Source: Isoetes taiwanensis (taxonomy: Eukaryota; Streptophyta; Lycopodiopsida; Isoetales; Isoetaceae). Taken from it: a stretch of 64,000 nt of DNA. Below are positions 44,650-54,939 of this stretch, in pieces. Location of the stretch: the NCBI GenBank assembly GCA_021234155.1, contig JAJEKV010000008.1, forward strand, positions 22,845,106 through 22,909,105. The letters run 5' to 3'. A program made the translations under genes and the position numbers. How positions within the stretch are numbered: the stretch's first letter is position 1; the number at the start of each line of letters is the position of its first letter. The notes below the pieces were generated by a model. The model worked only from the letters and a program-made list of their open reading frames with translations, made no database searches and was not told where the DNA came from.

Positions 44650-45362
44650 GATGATAGAATGAATCAGAGTTAGCCGCCAAGAGCATGACTGTCAGTAGAA
44701 CATTTTAGGGTTTCACAAGCACAGCCGTATATACAGCCCTTTTCAGATTTAATTCCAGGTGTGAAACAACGTGGCATTTCATACTACAAAGTTATGCAAG
44801 GAAAATGTTTGTTTGATATATAGGAAAGTTCAAATAAAAGGTCTTTTACATGCACACTCTAACAACGACAAGTGGCCTACATGCATGATAAGCCTTTTTC
44901 TTACGTAGAGAAAGTATCATAGATAAAGTAACATATAGTAGACATAAATGTGAAATCGATGCCACATGGTGCACTAGATAAAGAACTTTATTGAGATGTG
45001 AAATCGATGCCACATGGTGCACTAGATAAAGAACTTTATTGACCCATGCTACAATATGTCTATCCACATTTAATCCCTTGTTAGAATCAAATATGTTCAT
45101 TCCATGCCTTAGAATCATATTTTTCATATATATTATTTCTAGCCCAGAATATTTCCATTAATATATATTATTTCTAGACCAGAATGATTCCAAGTCAACC
45201 ATTTAACTATGTACCTGATGTTGTGCACAGCCCGGCGAATGCTCAAAGTACGCACATCGATGATGATAAAAAAAAAAGGAAAGCATGTTAAGTTAGTCAT
45301 AAAGGCACATTAGGATCTGGTAGCTCTTTTTTCGTGTTGATGCAGATTCAAAATTACGACCA
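44650..45362. other. Interval without recognised gene; 48-base tandem pair
   Basis: TGAAATCGATGCCACATGG at 44951 recurs at 44999 (48-base unit). This is not part of the 136-base series. No coding content was recognised. Confidence 0.5.
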
Positions 45363-45537
45363 TCATACTTCGGATCGCTTATGCGTAAGATCAGCAGCCA
45401 TTTGAAGAGCATTTAAGGCCGTTGCTTGAATCCTGTATGTGGCATTATATATAGCGCCACATTCTTGCAGTATCTCTTTCGCAAGCCTCGTAAATGGGAG
45501 ACGTGTAATGACCAACTCAGTGCTCTTCTGACCCTGC
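45363..45537 (-). CDS. Histone H3 / CENH3-like exon
   Basis: On the minus strand a splice acceptor (TATACGCAG) at 45538 leads into GQKSTELVITRLPFTRLAKE, then ILQECGAIYNATYRIQATAL and NALQMAADLTHKRSE, and a possible donor GTATGA at about 45367. QKSTEL and R-L-P-F-x-R-L match the H3 alpha-1 helix exactly, and ALNALQMAA matches alpha-2. Loop 1 is about four residues longer than in H3; a longer loop 1 is a mark of centromeric H3. Flanking exons (tail, alpha-3) are not found, so this may be a CENH3-like gene with long introns or a remnant. Not part of the LTR elements. Confidence 0.65.
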
Positions 45538-45806
45538 GTATAGCACATGAGAGTTCAAGTGATCTACTGTAAATGCTATAAGGACTCGGGGAGAGATGTT
45601 TTTGTGTTGTTTGAGCCATTTGCAACTTATGTTTAGGGCTTATATTCGTTTTTAATCAATCACATCATGCTGCGTATAGCACATGAGAGTTCAAGTGATC
45701 TACTGTAAATGCTATAAGGACTCGGGGAGAGATGTTTTTGTGTTGTTTGAGCCATTTGCAACTTATGTTTAGGGCTTATATTCGTTTTTAATCAATCACA
45801 TCATGC
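45535..45806. repeat. 136-base exact direct duplication
   Basis: TGCGTATAGCACATGAGAG at 45535 recurs at 45671. It touches the 5' boundary of the H3-like exon. Confidence 0.92.
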
Positions 45807-47358
45807 GCACTCTATTGTTTTGGGGGCGAGACGAGACGAGAGATGGGGGTTTCAATCATGTGCAACGTATACTAAGGGGATAAGGTATGTCAACTCAATC
45901 AAGAACCGGGACAACTCTAGTGGTGTTAAAGTGCAGGGCCTATCAACGTGCACGAGAATGCACATGCCTACATTTTGGGATAGAGCATCATTCTCCTTGA
46001 AAGGACGGGTCACATAAGGAAGGGTTGCCAAAATAGAGCAAAGTTCACATTTTGTACCCATATATACCACTTGAGTGGCTTCTAGAGGTTTTTCTACCCC
46101 TTAAACCATATGTAGAAGGGCCAAAGATGCCTTGGTATATGGAAGTGTTTTTTATCACCCTCCGCATGTGCATGGCATAGTCCCTATGTAAGAGTGCTTT
46201 CCCCAGGATCATCTTGTAACTAAGGGAAGGAGTATGACCATCACCATCATAGGAACAGCCTTAGCCATCGCTGGTGTGGAGCTTATAGTCAGGCTTGTTG
46301 GATTAGGGCATGCCACGCATCGACATTTATGTATCTTGGCCATTCTTTTATGCAATAAAAAGAAGACTAGTAAAATTAATGGTTGGATCTAAGGGATGCC
46401 TTAAAAAGTTATTTGCCTTCTAGGCATTCCCATGTGTCTCCATCATTCCACTTTGTTTTCAAGATTGCGCTCATTTCATTTAGTATTTTAGATGCCATGA
46501 TAATCTATTTCGGTTGTAAACGTAGCCAAGCTAAATAGTTGTCATTAAAATGGATCAATTTCAAATGCCACTGGGAAAGTATTAAGTCTCTAGGGAGTCA
46601 TTGACAAAAGAATTGTTTTCTTTGTTTGTTTCTTTCTTGAAGAGCAAACAATATTAAAATCATGGCATGTCATTGCAATTTTAACTCTTAATTGTTAACC
46701 TCTTAGAGCAATTGCAAAATTAATGATAGAGAATGATATGTGTCTCGCAATGAAGATGCTAATATGAAGGAATAATATATCATGGCAAAGCAAATGGATT
46801 TGTGAATTACTTTTGGTGATGATCTGCTGCAATTTGTGAATAAACCACACGTTTTTTCCTATTTCTTATTGGTTGATTATTGGGTGATTTGTGTAAATTC
46901 CTGGCAGGATTTGGCCTATCCTATTAGAATGGACTAGAACACGGCATGTTTTCTGTTAAAGGTGAGCTCAATTTGAAAAATATGGATTTATTTGTGACCT
47001 CTTTTGTGGGTAGTTTTGACCTTGAACTGTGCAGGGTTCTCGCATGCAGGAAGTCTTACATTTACACATAAATAGAACCCATCTCAAAAAACGAAGATAG
47101 ATTTGTGTTGCGGACAGGGAATTACCAGGACAAGGTTAAGTATGCATAAAGACCATCACAAAAAATAGGATGCAGATCACCTTTAGAAAACCACTATAGC
47201 ACAGTAATGCCATGTCCAAAAAACTTCACCTTCGGAAAACCACAACAGCACAGCAAAGCCATGTCCAAAAACTTCATGTGAGTCAGAATACAGCGCCAAA
47301 ATGTTATTCAAAACCATTCTGATCCTGCCATTACAACACATAGTTGATTACCTTTGCT
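45807..47358. other. Interval without recognised gene
   Basis: 1.5 kb between the H3-like exon and the B3 gene. Short frames only. Confidence 0.5.
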
Positions 47359-49223
47359 TCATATCCTGAAGAGATGAACATCGAAGGTCCTGGGATCTAA
47401 TAACTCCAACAACAACACATCTCCTTGTTTAAGGTGGTGTTCTGTTATAAAATCTGGCCATCCTTCAAAAAAGGCTCCTGTGCAGTTCCAGCCCAACTTA
47501 TGGGTGCAGTCAATTAGGCATTTCAAGGTCACATGCTCACCTTTTTTCACATCTCTTAGGTGCTCAAGAATAAACGATTTCTGAATGAGCTGTTACAACA
47601 TAATGATTTTATGTTAGAGATGACATGCCTAACACAAGACTAGTTTATTTGCTGAAATTACTTACAAATTTATAGAACATAATGATTCTATTTTAGAGAT
47701 GACACGCCTAATAGAAGACTAGTTTATTTGCTGAAATTACTTACACATTTATCTCCAAGCCTGGATTTAGTCATCTCCATTTTTCAGCATTTTAGAATAC
47801 TCTTGTACCTTCCGCTTGAATGAAGATCTGGTTTCTCGTTTGGGTGATTTCAAACTCTGCTTTGGAACTTTGTCATTACATTTTTCAGCACTTGACTTTT
47901 TACAAATCTTTTGTTCATTAGAAGATGAGAAAGAAGGGCTAGAATTTGAGGAGAAAGAAGGGTTAGAATTTGCTGGCTTTTCCCAGGAAGAAGGGCTAGA
48001 ATTTGCTGGCTCTTGGTTAGAATTTTCTGGCTCTTCAGAAAAATCGTCTTCATCACACAAATCTTCTTCATCAGAAGAGCTAGAAGAGCATGAAGAAAGA
48101 AGAGGAGTAGAAGAAGAAGAAGGGCCGCTACGGCGATGCATATGGATAATGATAGTATTCTGGACTGTTAGTTCCAGCAGTGCCCAATCACCCTTCTGTA
48201 TCTTATGTACCCTTCTGAATTTACTCCAGCCTGCACCAAGACCTTTGTATGTTGGAAAAGAAACCCATTTTATACGTTTACTCTTATAACCAGGAACTTT
48301 CACATCCACAATGCTCCCATTTTCTGCTTGAAGCTTTGATGCAAAAGGCCATGGAAGGGGCTGCATCAAACCGATCTATCCTTAGCAAAAACAAATAATC
48401 CATGAACAACCTAAAAGGAGAAAAACCTACACATGTAGGATACTTGATTCTAGCTGTTGTGAACTCGATAATCGCACTTGGATTACTAAGTCTTTCTTTT
48501 GCAGCTTCTACCTCGACCTTTAAATCAAGTCTTTCTTTTGCAGCTTCTACCTCGACCTTTAAATCCTCGGCTCTTTTATCACCGGTTGCCTTCTTCTTTG
48601 CCATATTATCCTCTTCAGACCTTGCCCTTTTCTTCTCTTTTCCCCTCACGAATTGTTTTTCATTAGTTTCAAACCTTGCCTTGTTCTTTGGCTCTTGAAA
48701 GCTTACACTCTTTTTTTTCACATTCTGCCCTTCAATATTCTTCTTCTCATAACTGAGATCAACCTTTTCTCTAAAACTCATATTCTCATTTTCTCCAGAG
48801 CCCATATTCTGTTTCATCATATTCTCTAATATTTCAAAGCATAACTTTGAACCTTCAAACAGCTTGAAAAAGAGAATGTCTCCCTGTTTCAAGCCATTCT
48901 CATCTTCAATACCCGTCCACCCATCTACGAAATATATGTTATCTTGTCGCTTCACAACTTTGATAGAGTAATCTTTACCATTTGGTCCTCGAACGGACAC
49001 TGAATCAGTGATCAAATGCTCGTTTATCACAGAGAAAGGGAGGACCTACATGTTACAAAAGAGTTTTTAGCAGAGATGCATGCAAGAAAAAATCATACAA
49101 TAGCAGCAGATTACCAAGCATGGGATGCATCCAACTGTGGCTGTAAAATTTGCAACCATTTTCGCCATATCTTCTCACGGATTGTTTCTTTTCCGCCTCC
49201 AGTCCAGTTTCGACTAAATTCAT
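47359..49223 (-). CDS. REM-type B3-domain protein gene, three B3 domains
   Basis: Spliced minus-strand gene. The likely first exon starts at ATG 49223 (MNLVETGLEAEKKQSVRRYG) with a donor near 49106. Exon 2 is 49045-48431 and opens with B3 domain 1 (VLPFSVINEHLITD ... GWTGIEDENGLKQGDILFFK) followed by a charged linker with a 39-base tandem repeat (DLKVEVEAAKERL twice). Exon 3 is 48360-47767 with B3 domain 2 (PLPWPFASKLQAENG ... KIQKGDWALLEL) and a serine-rich acidic tail. Exon 4 is 47580-47359 with B3 domain 3 (KSFILEHLRDVKKGEHVTLK ... HHLKQGDVLLLELLD). B3 domains bind DNA in the nucleus. The join between exon 3 and exon 4 is uncertain: exon 3 is open to a TAA (KNGDD stop), and reaching the donor at TGT/GTAAGT needs a one-base shift, so the last domain may belong to a variant transcript or the gene may be damaged. 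Confidence 0.75.
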
Positions 49224-49249
49224 ATATGCTGTCACATCAAGGTTCTCAA

Positions 49250-50275
49250 TCGTAATGTCACACGGAATAAATGCTTTTTATATCCACTTTAATTACCCAA
49301 ATTTTCCACATCGGATTTGCCCGTTTAGAGAAACCCAAAATCACGTACAATGTCACAAAATTTCAACTTCATTGCAAGGTGCCGGTGAAGAATTGTTCAC
49401 TTACTATCTGCAACAGAATTGTGTGGAACCATCAATGTCAACATGTTCACTTAAAATTATTGTAAAAATATCTCAGAAATGATTGTAGTACCTGTCTACT
49501 CAGTGTAAGGCTCAAAGCGTGGCTAAGACTAAGCAGCAAAATCATGTGGACCCGTAACCCAATATTTCATACATTACTTTATGTAAGGCCTTTTTATGAC
49601 AGTCCCTATCTATGTACTCATTGTAAGGGCTATGCATGTAACTTCTAAAAAGCTATATCAATAAGTTGCAAATATTTCATACATTACTTTATGTAAGACC
49701 TTTTTATGACAGTACCTATGTACTCATTGTAAGGGCTATGCAACTTCTAAAAAACTATATCAATAAGTTGTCATTTGCAATCACGTGTAAAATGGACCCA
49801 TCACTTTTTTTGAACCTTTTATGGAAGAGGGAACATTATTAAGAGGAATCTTTGTGTGCATAAATTTCATTTATAAAGTGAATGTACATTCAACCATAAC
49901 TAATGCAATATTAGAAAATCCCTTGCAATCAATGGAGAAACTTTAGTTAACATGAAAACCATTTAAAGATATCATGAAACTTTGTACAAGAAGTCAAGAA
50001 ACTTTCTAACTTGAATTTCATTGCACCACCGTAAAATATAACAGAGAACATTATACAACATAACAGAAAACATTCTAACATAAATTTTATGGCACTACTG
50101 TAACTCAATACTTCAGAATTACATAAGAGCAAGCTTGTAAACAAATATTTCAGAAATCACATAATAACAAGCTTTTAACACAATATTTCAATAATAGCGA
50201 GCTTTTAAAAACAAATCCTACTCTAACTTTTCATCTACAATTCCATAGTGAATGTAGTTGCACAACTGCCATTGT
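49250..50275. other. Interval with natural repeats
   Basis: 49266-49400 resembles 51784-51900 (AAATGCTTTTTATATCCAC and AAATGCTTTCTATATCCAC), an old duplication on both sides of the Harbinger gene. A diverged tandem pair of about 107 bases lies at 49560-49770. No gene seen. Confidence 0.6.
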
Positions 50276-51616
50276 TCATCGATTTGACCACAAATGGTCA
50301 CATATGACTTGTCGCAATTGATGTCCAGTGTTGTGAGGCTCACGCCCAATGGGCTCATCTCTATAAGGAGCTGCATGATTATAGTCGTTGAGGCTTTCAA
50401 TCACAGTTTGTGAGTAATGATCACCTCTGTCTATCATGATGTTGTGAAGCATACAACAAGCAATGATGATTCTGGACAAAGCTTTCTTGTTAGGCTTATA
50501 AAGCTTCCTATTAAGCAGCTGCCAAGACTTTTTAAGAAGACCAAAAGAACGCTCCATAGGCATACGAGTAGATGAATGCATATAATTGTACCTGTCAGTT
50601 TTAGGAGGTAATGTTGTACCAGGAAAAGGTACAATGAGCCATGGCAGCAATGGGTAACCAGCATCACCAAGAATGTATTCAGGAATACTCTGACCCGATA
50701 TTTGGATTGATGCACCATTCAACCTCTCACCTCTTTGAACTAGATGGGCAAAATTTGAAATTCTAAGCTGTCGTGCATCATTTACACTACCAGGATATCC
50801 AGCAACAACATCCAAAAATCTAGTTCGACTGTCAATGGCTTGCACTAGCATGGAGAAGTTCTTCTCTCTGTCAAACTAGTCAACTTCACTTTCATATTCA
50901 GGGAGCTCCATGACAATGTGTGTGACGTCGATGGCTCCACAACAATTAGGAAAGCCATGGATAGCTTGAAAACTGCAGTTCACTCTAACCATATCTTCAC
51001 CTGTTGGCCATTGCAAATGCCTCTGAGCAGTCATTAATAATGCTTCAACAAACTTCAAAGTTACCCGTGATGCTGTAGATGTTCCAACACCAAATAGCTC
51101 TGATAAAGTTAAAAAGCTATCATCTGATGCTAATCTCTTAAGAGCAATGGCAACCTGTTTCTCTACGGAAACCACACGATTGGGAATGGAATAGAAACAT
51201 GCAGGTGTACGGGACTCTAGTTCAGGTGCAACCAATTCACAAATGTAACGAAAGGTACCTTGAGAAATTCTAAAAAGATCTTTGAATCTAGTTGTATCTA
51301 CTATCATCACATAATCTTCAAAATGGTACCACCAATGAATTGAACGAGGTCTAATGTACCATTGTCCATATCTAATTCCAGTTAGAGTACCTCTGGGAAG
51401 ATGTAATTCTTCTGACAATATTGATAAGAATAGGATGGCTGACATTCTCTCTTGTTGTTCGTCATTTTCATTGTCAGAAAGCAACAAAGAAATCGTTTGT
51501 TGAACTTGGAAATCTTCTTCGTCATCCCAAAGGGCATCGATGTCATCCAAGAGCTTCACTGCTATCGTCATAGCTTGGAGCAGCAGTGCTAGTAGAAGAA
51601 ATACTTGTGCATCCAT
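50276..51616 (-). pseudogene. PIF/Harbinger transposase (HARBI1-like nuclease), one stop
   Basis: Minus-strand frame from ATG 51616 to stop 50276, about 446 codons with a single TAG at 50878-50876. The N-terminal part has a helix-turn-helix-like region (EKQVAIALKRLASDDSFLTL, FGVGTSTASRVTLKF). The DDE catalytic triad is visible: D in GAIDVTHI, D in ILGDAGYPLLPW, E in MPMERSFGLLKKSW. The C-terminal ACCMLHNIMIDRGD is typical of the family. Length and domains are complete, so only the TAG separates it from an intact ORF. It could be a decaying transposon or a domesticated nuclease gene; clear terminal repeats were not established (candidate GGGTGCATTCCAG near 51783). Confidence 0.85.
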
Positions 51617-51900
51617 GAATTTGTTTTGGCAGTAGGAAAATTGGAACGAGAAATCGGCAGTTGAAAAATTCGAACTAAAAAGAGAAACCGGAACGCAAAC
51701 GGTAAATAAACTAGCGCCTAATTGGGAAAGGTATCCCAGTTACAATCCCAGTTTTGCTGACGTGGAAAACTGGAATGCACCCTAAATGCTTTCTATATCC
51801 ACTTTATTGGATTTGCCCTTTTAAAGAAACCCAAAAATCACATACAATGTCACGAAATTTCAACTTCATTGCAAGGTCCAGCCGGTGAAGATATTTTTAC
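51617..51900. other. Upstream flank of the transposase
   Basis: Contains CCCAGTTTTGCTGACGTGGAAAACTGG (an inverted-repeat-like stretch near 51746) and the copy of the 49266 block. Confidence 0.4.
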
Positions 51901-51904
51901 TCTG

Positions 51905-52860
51905 CTTTCAGGGATCCCAGAGCTGGAAATTTTGTTCTTCGGAATCCCAAGCCATTCTCGACGGGATCCGTTCGCGAACCCCCATTTCGAGTACTGACAC
52001 CTGCCAGGTACCATCAGGATGATCTTGGTCGTCCAACCCCCGTGAAATCTCAGCCGTCCGCGGAAGATCCCGTCCTCTGGGGTCACGACTGGCTATCCCC
52101 TCCTCCAAGATCCCTGGGCCTGGCTATTATCCTCTCCTGATATCAACCCCAATGATCTCCACCTCTGGGATCACGTCCACAACACAGTTGTGATCCCCGC
52201 CTCCGGGATCCCGCCCCGCGATGACCCTGTTATCCGCCATCGAGGCCGGTGATCCCCATCTCCAGCGATCTCTGGGATCTCCGTCACCGTGATCCCCGTC
52301 TCTGGGATCAACATCAGTAGGATCGTGTAATCCAGCCCTCCGGGATCCTGCCTCTGTGATGACTTGACCGATATGCCACGGTGTTCCTGCGTGATCTCGC
52401 CCTTCGGCATCCCGTGTCCATAGCTGACCTGGCCGACATGCCACACCATCAGCAGTGTTTTAGCGTGATCCCGCCCTCAGGGATCCCGCATTCGTCGCTG
52501 ACCTTGATGATATGCCACGCCATGCCATCGGCCACGGTGTTCCTACGTGATCCTGCTCTCCAGGATCCCACGTCGTAGCTGACCTGGACGACACACCATG
52601 CCATCAGCCACGGTGTTCCTGCGTGATCCCGCCCTTCAGGATCCCGAGTCCATTATTAGCCTCGGTTATCCCGACTTCCGGGATCCCACGACTGTTATCA
52701 GCTATAGTGATCCTGGAGCCAGGATCCAACCTCCCTTATCAGCCAGTGGTATCCCCATCTCTGGGATCCCATTCTTGTTGGTACCTAAGTCCGGATCATA
52801 CATTGGTAATTCCGGAGGAGGGAATCACCTTACTGAATCGACTGTCCAAGATTGAGCGTA
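51905..52860. repeat. GATCCC-hairpin repeat cluster
   Basis: About fifteen short inverted repeats of the form GATCCCGCCC-T-CGGGATC spaced 40-85 bases apart. The clearest tandem stretch is 52385-52660, with units around ATGCCACGCCATGCCATC and GGTGTTCCTGCGTGATCC. GC-rich in otherwise AT-rich DNA. Related hairpins (GTGATCCC...GGGATCAC) occur at 62790-62935. Confidence 0.7.
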
Positions 52861-52899
52861 AACCCATCGAGCATTCCTCTTTGAATATGCAGGACTATG

Positions 52900-54100
52900 C
52901 ATGGCCTAGCCAATAGAATTTTGACGTGTGTAATCCATGAGACCAACCTCCGAAATCCCCTGGTCTCACACTTCCATTCTCTTGCTGCATGTCAAAACAG
53001 TAATGAGGAGGCCGCGTCAGGCTGCGCCATGGACAATTTGGAGGAAAAGGAGCAGATAAGCATTGCATGCACCCTTCCCATTTGATTATCGAATCTGAAC
53101 TACTTTTTGCAGCTCTAGGCTGAAACATAGCTCGAATCCCCACCCGAAGGCTTATATGATCATAGCAATGTCCACTGGTTTCCTCAAGATCATGAAGTTC
53201 CCACTCTTCAAGGAGGTGGACATATGCTAGTATGGACATGCTACATCCTTACCAACCGGGTTGAGGATTTCATTCTTGGAAAGCAGCAAAATTGTGAGGC
53301 ACCTTGCAGTTTTACTTGAGGAGTTCTAATTTCAAAAGAGTATTAACAAGACTAACAAGGACTCTTATTTGACATTGAATAAATATGTTCGTAAGCTCTT
53401 TCAATTCAATAGAACCATTAAATCAGTGTTCTAGAGCATTTCCAATAGCTTGGATTAAGCATTGCTGTTATCTTCTCTCTAGCATTGCATATGCTTTACA
53501 CACTAACTTGCAATACATAATTCAGGTATTGGTGCACATATGGACCTCAAGACAAGACATCAAACAGTCACGTGGTTGAAGATGGGCCACGTCCACCCGG
53601 CAGATGTATGACAAGGGTTAAGAGGGGTGAGGGTGTATGTAGGGGCTGCCAGTGCACTTCACAGTTAGGCAACTTTATCTTCTTCCAGATTGCTCACATA
53701 TTAGTTATTACGGGTTTTATCATAAGAATCTCCAAGGTCTTCCTTGTTATGGTAAGTTAATAGACCCCAAAAAATGAATCAAGTTCAAGTTGGCACCTTG
53801 GATCTCCCAAGAAATGAAGGAATGCGTTCGAGAGAAGCTTGTGCATTGGTATACACACAAGGCACCTAAAATTAAAACACTACATGGTTTTTCCCATGGT
53901 TATGACTAAAAAACCATTCTACAAAATCAATGCCTATCTAGAGGTTAATTTCATTAAAAACCATATGTGGCTAAACTAAATGGTTTTCATATAGGGTTTG
54001 TTAGTGTGGTATTATAGCATGGTAATTATAAACAGCTCTTTTGTAGAGTTTGACAAAGTGGTATTACATGCTGATAAATGGATGTGGTATATTATAGTGT
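52900..54100. other. Interval without recognised gene
   Basis: Only short frames; no motif seen. Confidence 0.5.
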
Positions 54101-54119
54101 TTTAAGGGTATGGTTTGTC

Positions 54120-54360
54120 CATTTGGTATGACATGATGGTTGTGGTTGTGGTTTAATATAGTGCTTTATTCATGTGATTTTATAATGTGGTTGGTTATTG
54201 TGGTAACTAGCATGGCTAAGTGTCATGGTAAACGCATACGCTTTGATGTGGTTGATTATTGTGGTAAATTAGCATGGCTAAGTATCATGGTAAATGCACA
54301 TGGTTTAATGTGGTTAGTTATTGTGGTAAACTCGCATGGTAAATGCGCATGTTTCGCAAT
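54120..54360 (+). repeat. Diverged tandem repeats, units of about 60 bases
   Basis: Repeated GTGGTTGATTATTGTGGTAAA / GCATGGCTAAGTATCATGGTAAATGC units with changes; GT-rich on this strand. Confidence 0.65.
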
Positions 54361-54622
54361 ATGTTAGATGCAAATTACCATTATTGTTATCAATCTTAGA
54401 TGTATTTGTTTGTTCTAAATGTGCATGGTTTTGTTACGCATCTTTGTGGTTATTATTTATAAACCAATTATGATAACCAATAAGGCTTTTTAATTTGAAG
54501 CATTCCAAGTTTAGTAGACAAACTATTGATTGTGGATTGTGTCACAAGTTTAATAGACAAACTATTGACTGTCGATGTGTCACTATGTCTGCATTCTTCA
54601 ATTAGTAGCAATAAAAATTAGG

Positions 54623-54894
54623 AAGCAAGGGGATTTGAAACCCAACCATTTTCAAAACTCATAAACAATGATAAATTTATTTCTAGACTAGACATACAAA
54701 ACAAACTTAGATCAAATAGCAACATGTAGTTCAGTTTAAGGTGGTGGTATGAGTCCCCAAGCAAGGGGATTTGAAACCCAACCATTTTCAAAACTCATAA
54801 ACAATGATAAATTTATTTCTAGACTAGACATACAAAACAAACTTAGATCAAATAGCAACATGTAGTTCAGTTTAAGGTGGTGGTATGAGTCCCC
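54623..54894. repeat. 136-base exact direct duplication
   Basis: AAGCAAGGGGATTTGAAACC at 54623 recurs at 54759; the second copy ends at the LINE 3 boundary. Confidence 0.92.
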
Positions 54895-54939
54895 GTCCTG
54901 ATGGGGTCTTGCCCTCGCAAGTGCACATGCGCACATGAC

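Noticed and set aside
45228-45254. A 27-base exon with AG and GT borders as the alpha-3 part of the H3-like exon upstream
   Set aside because: The translation (IRRAVHNIR or HSPGCAQHQ depending on phase) does not align convincingly with the H3 end.
52127-52449. Minus-strand open frames in the GATCCC repeat cluster as a protein gene
   Set aside because: The frames arise from the GC-rich repeat itself, with two overlapping frames equally open and no conserved motif.
832-54894. The 136-base duplications as a new biological tandem-duplication mechanism
   Set aside because: A constant length in unrelated sequence contexts, with partial matches still keeping the same offset, fits untrimmed contig overlaps far better.
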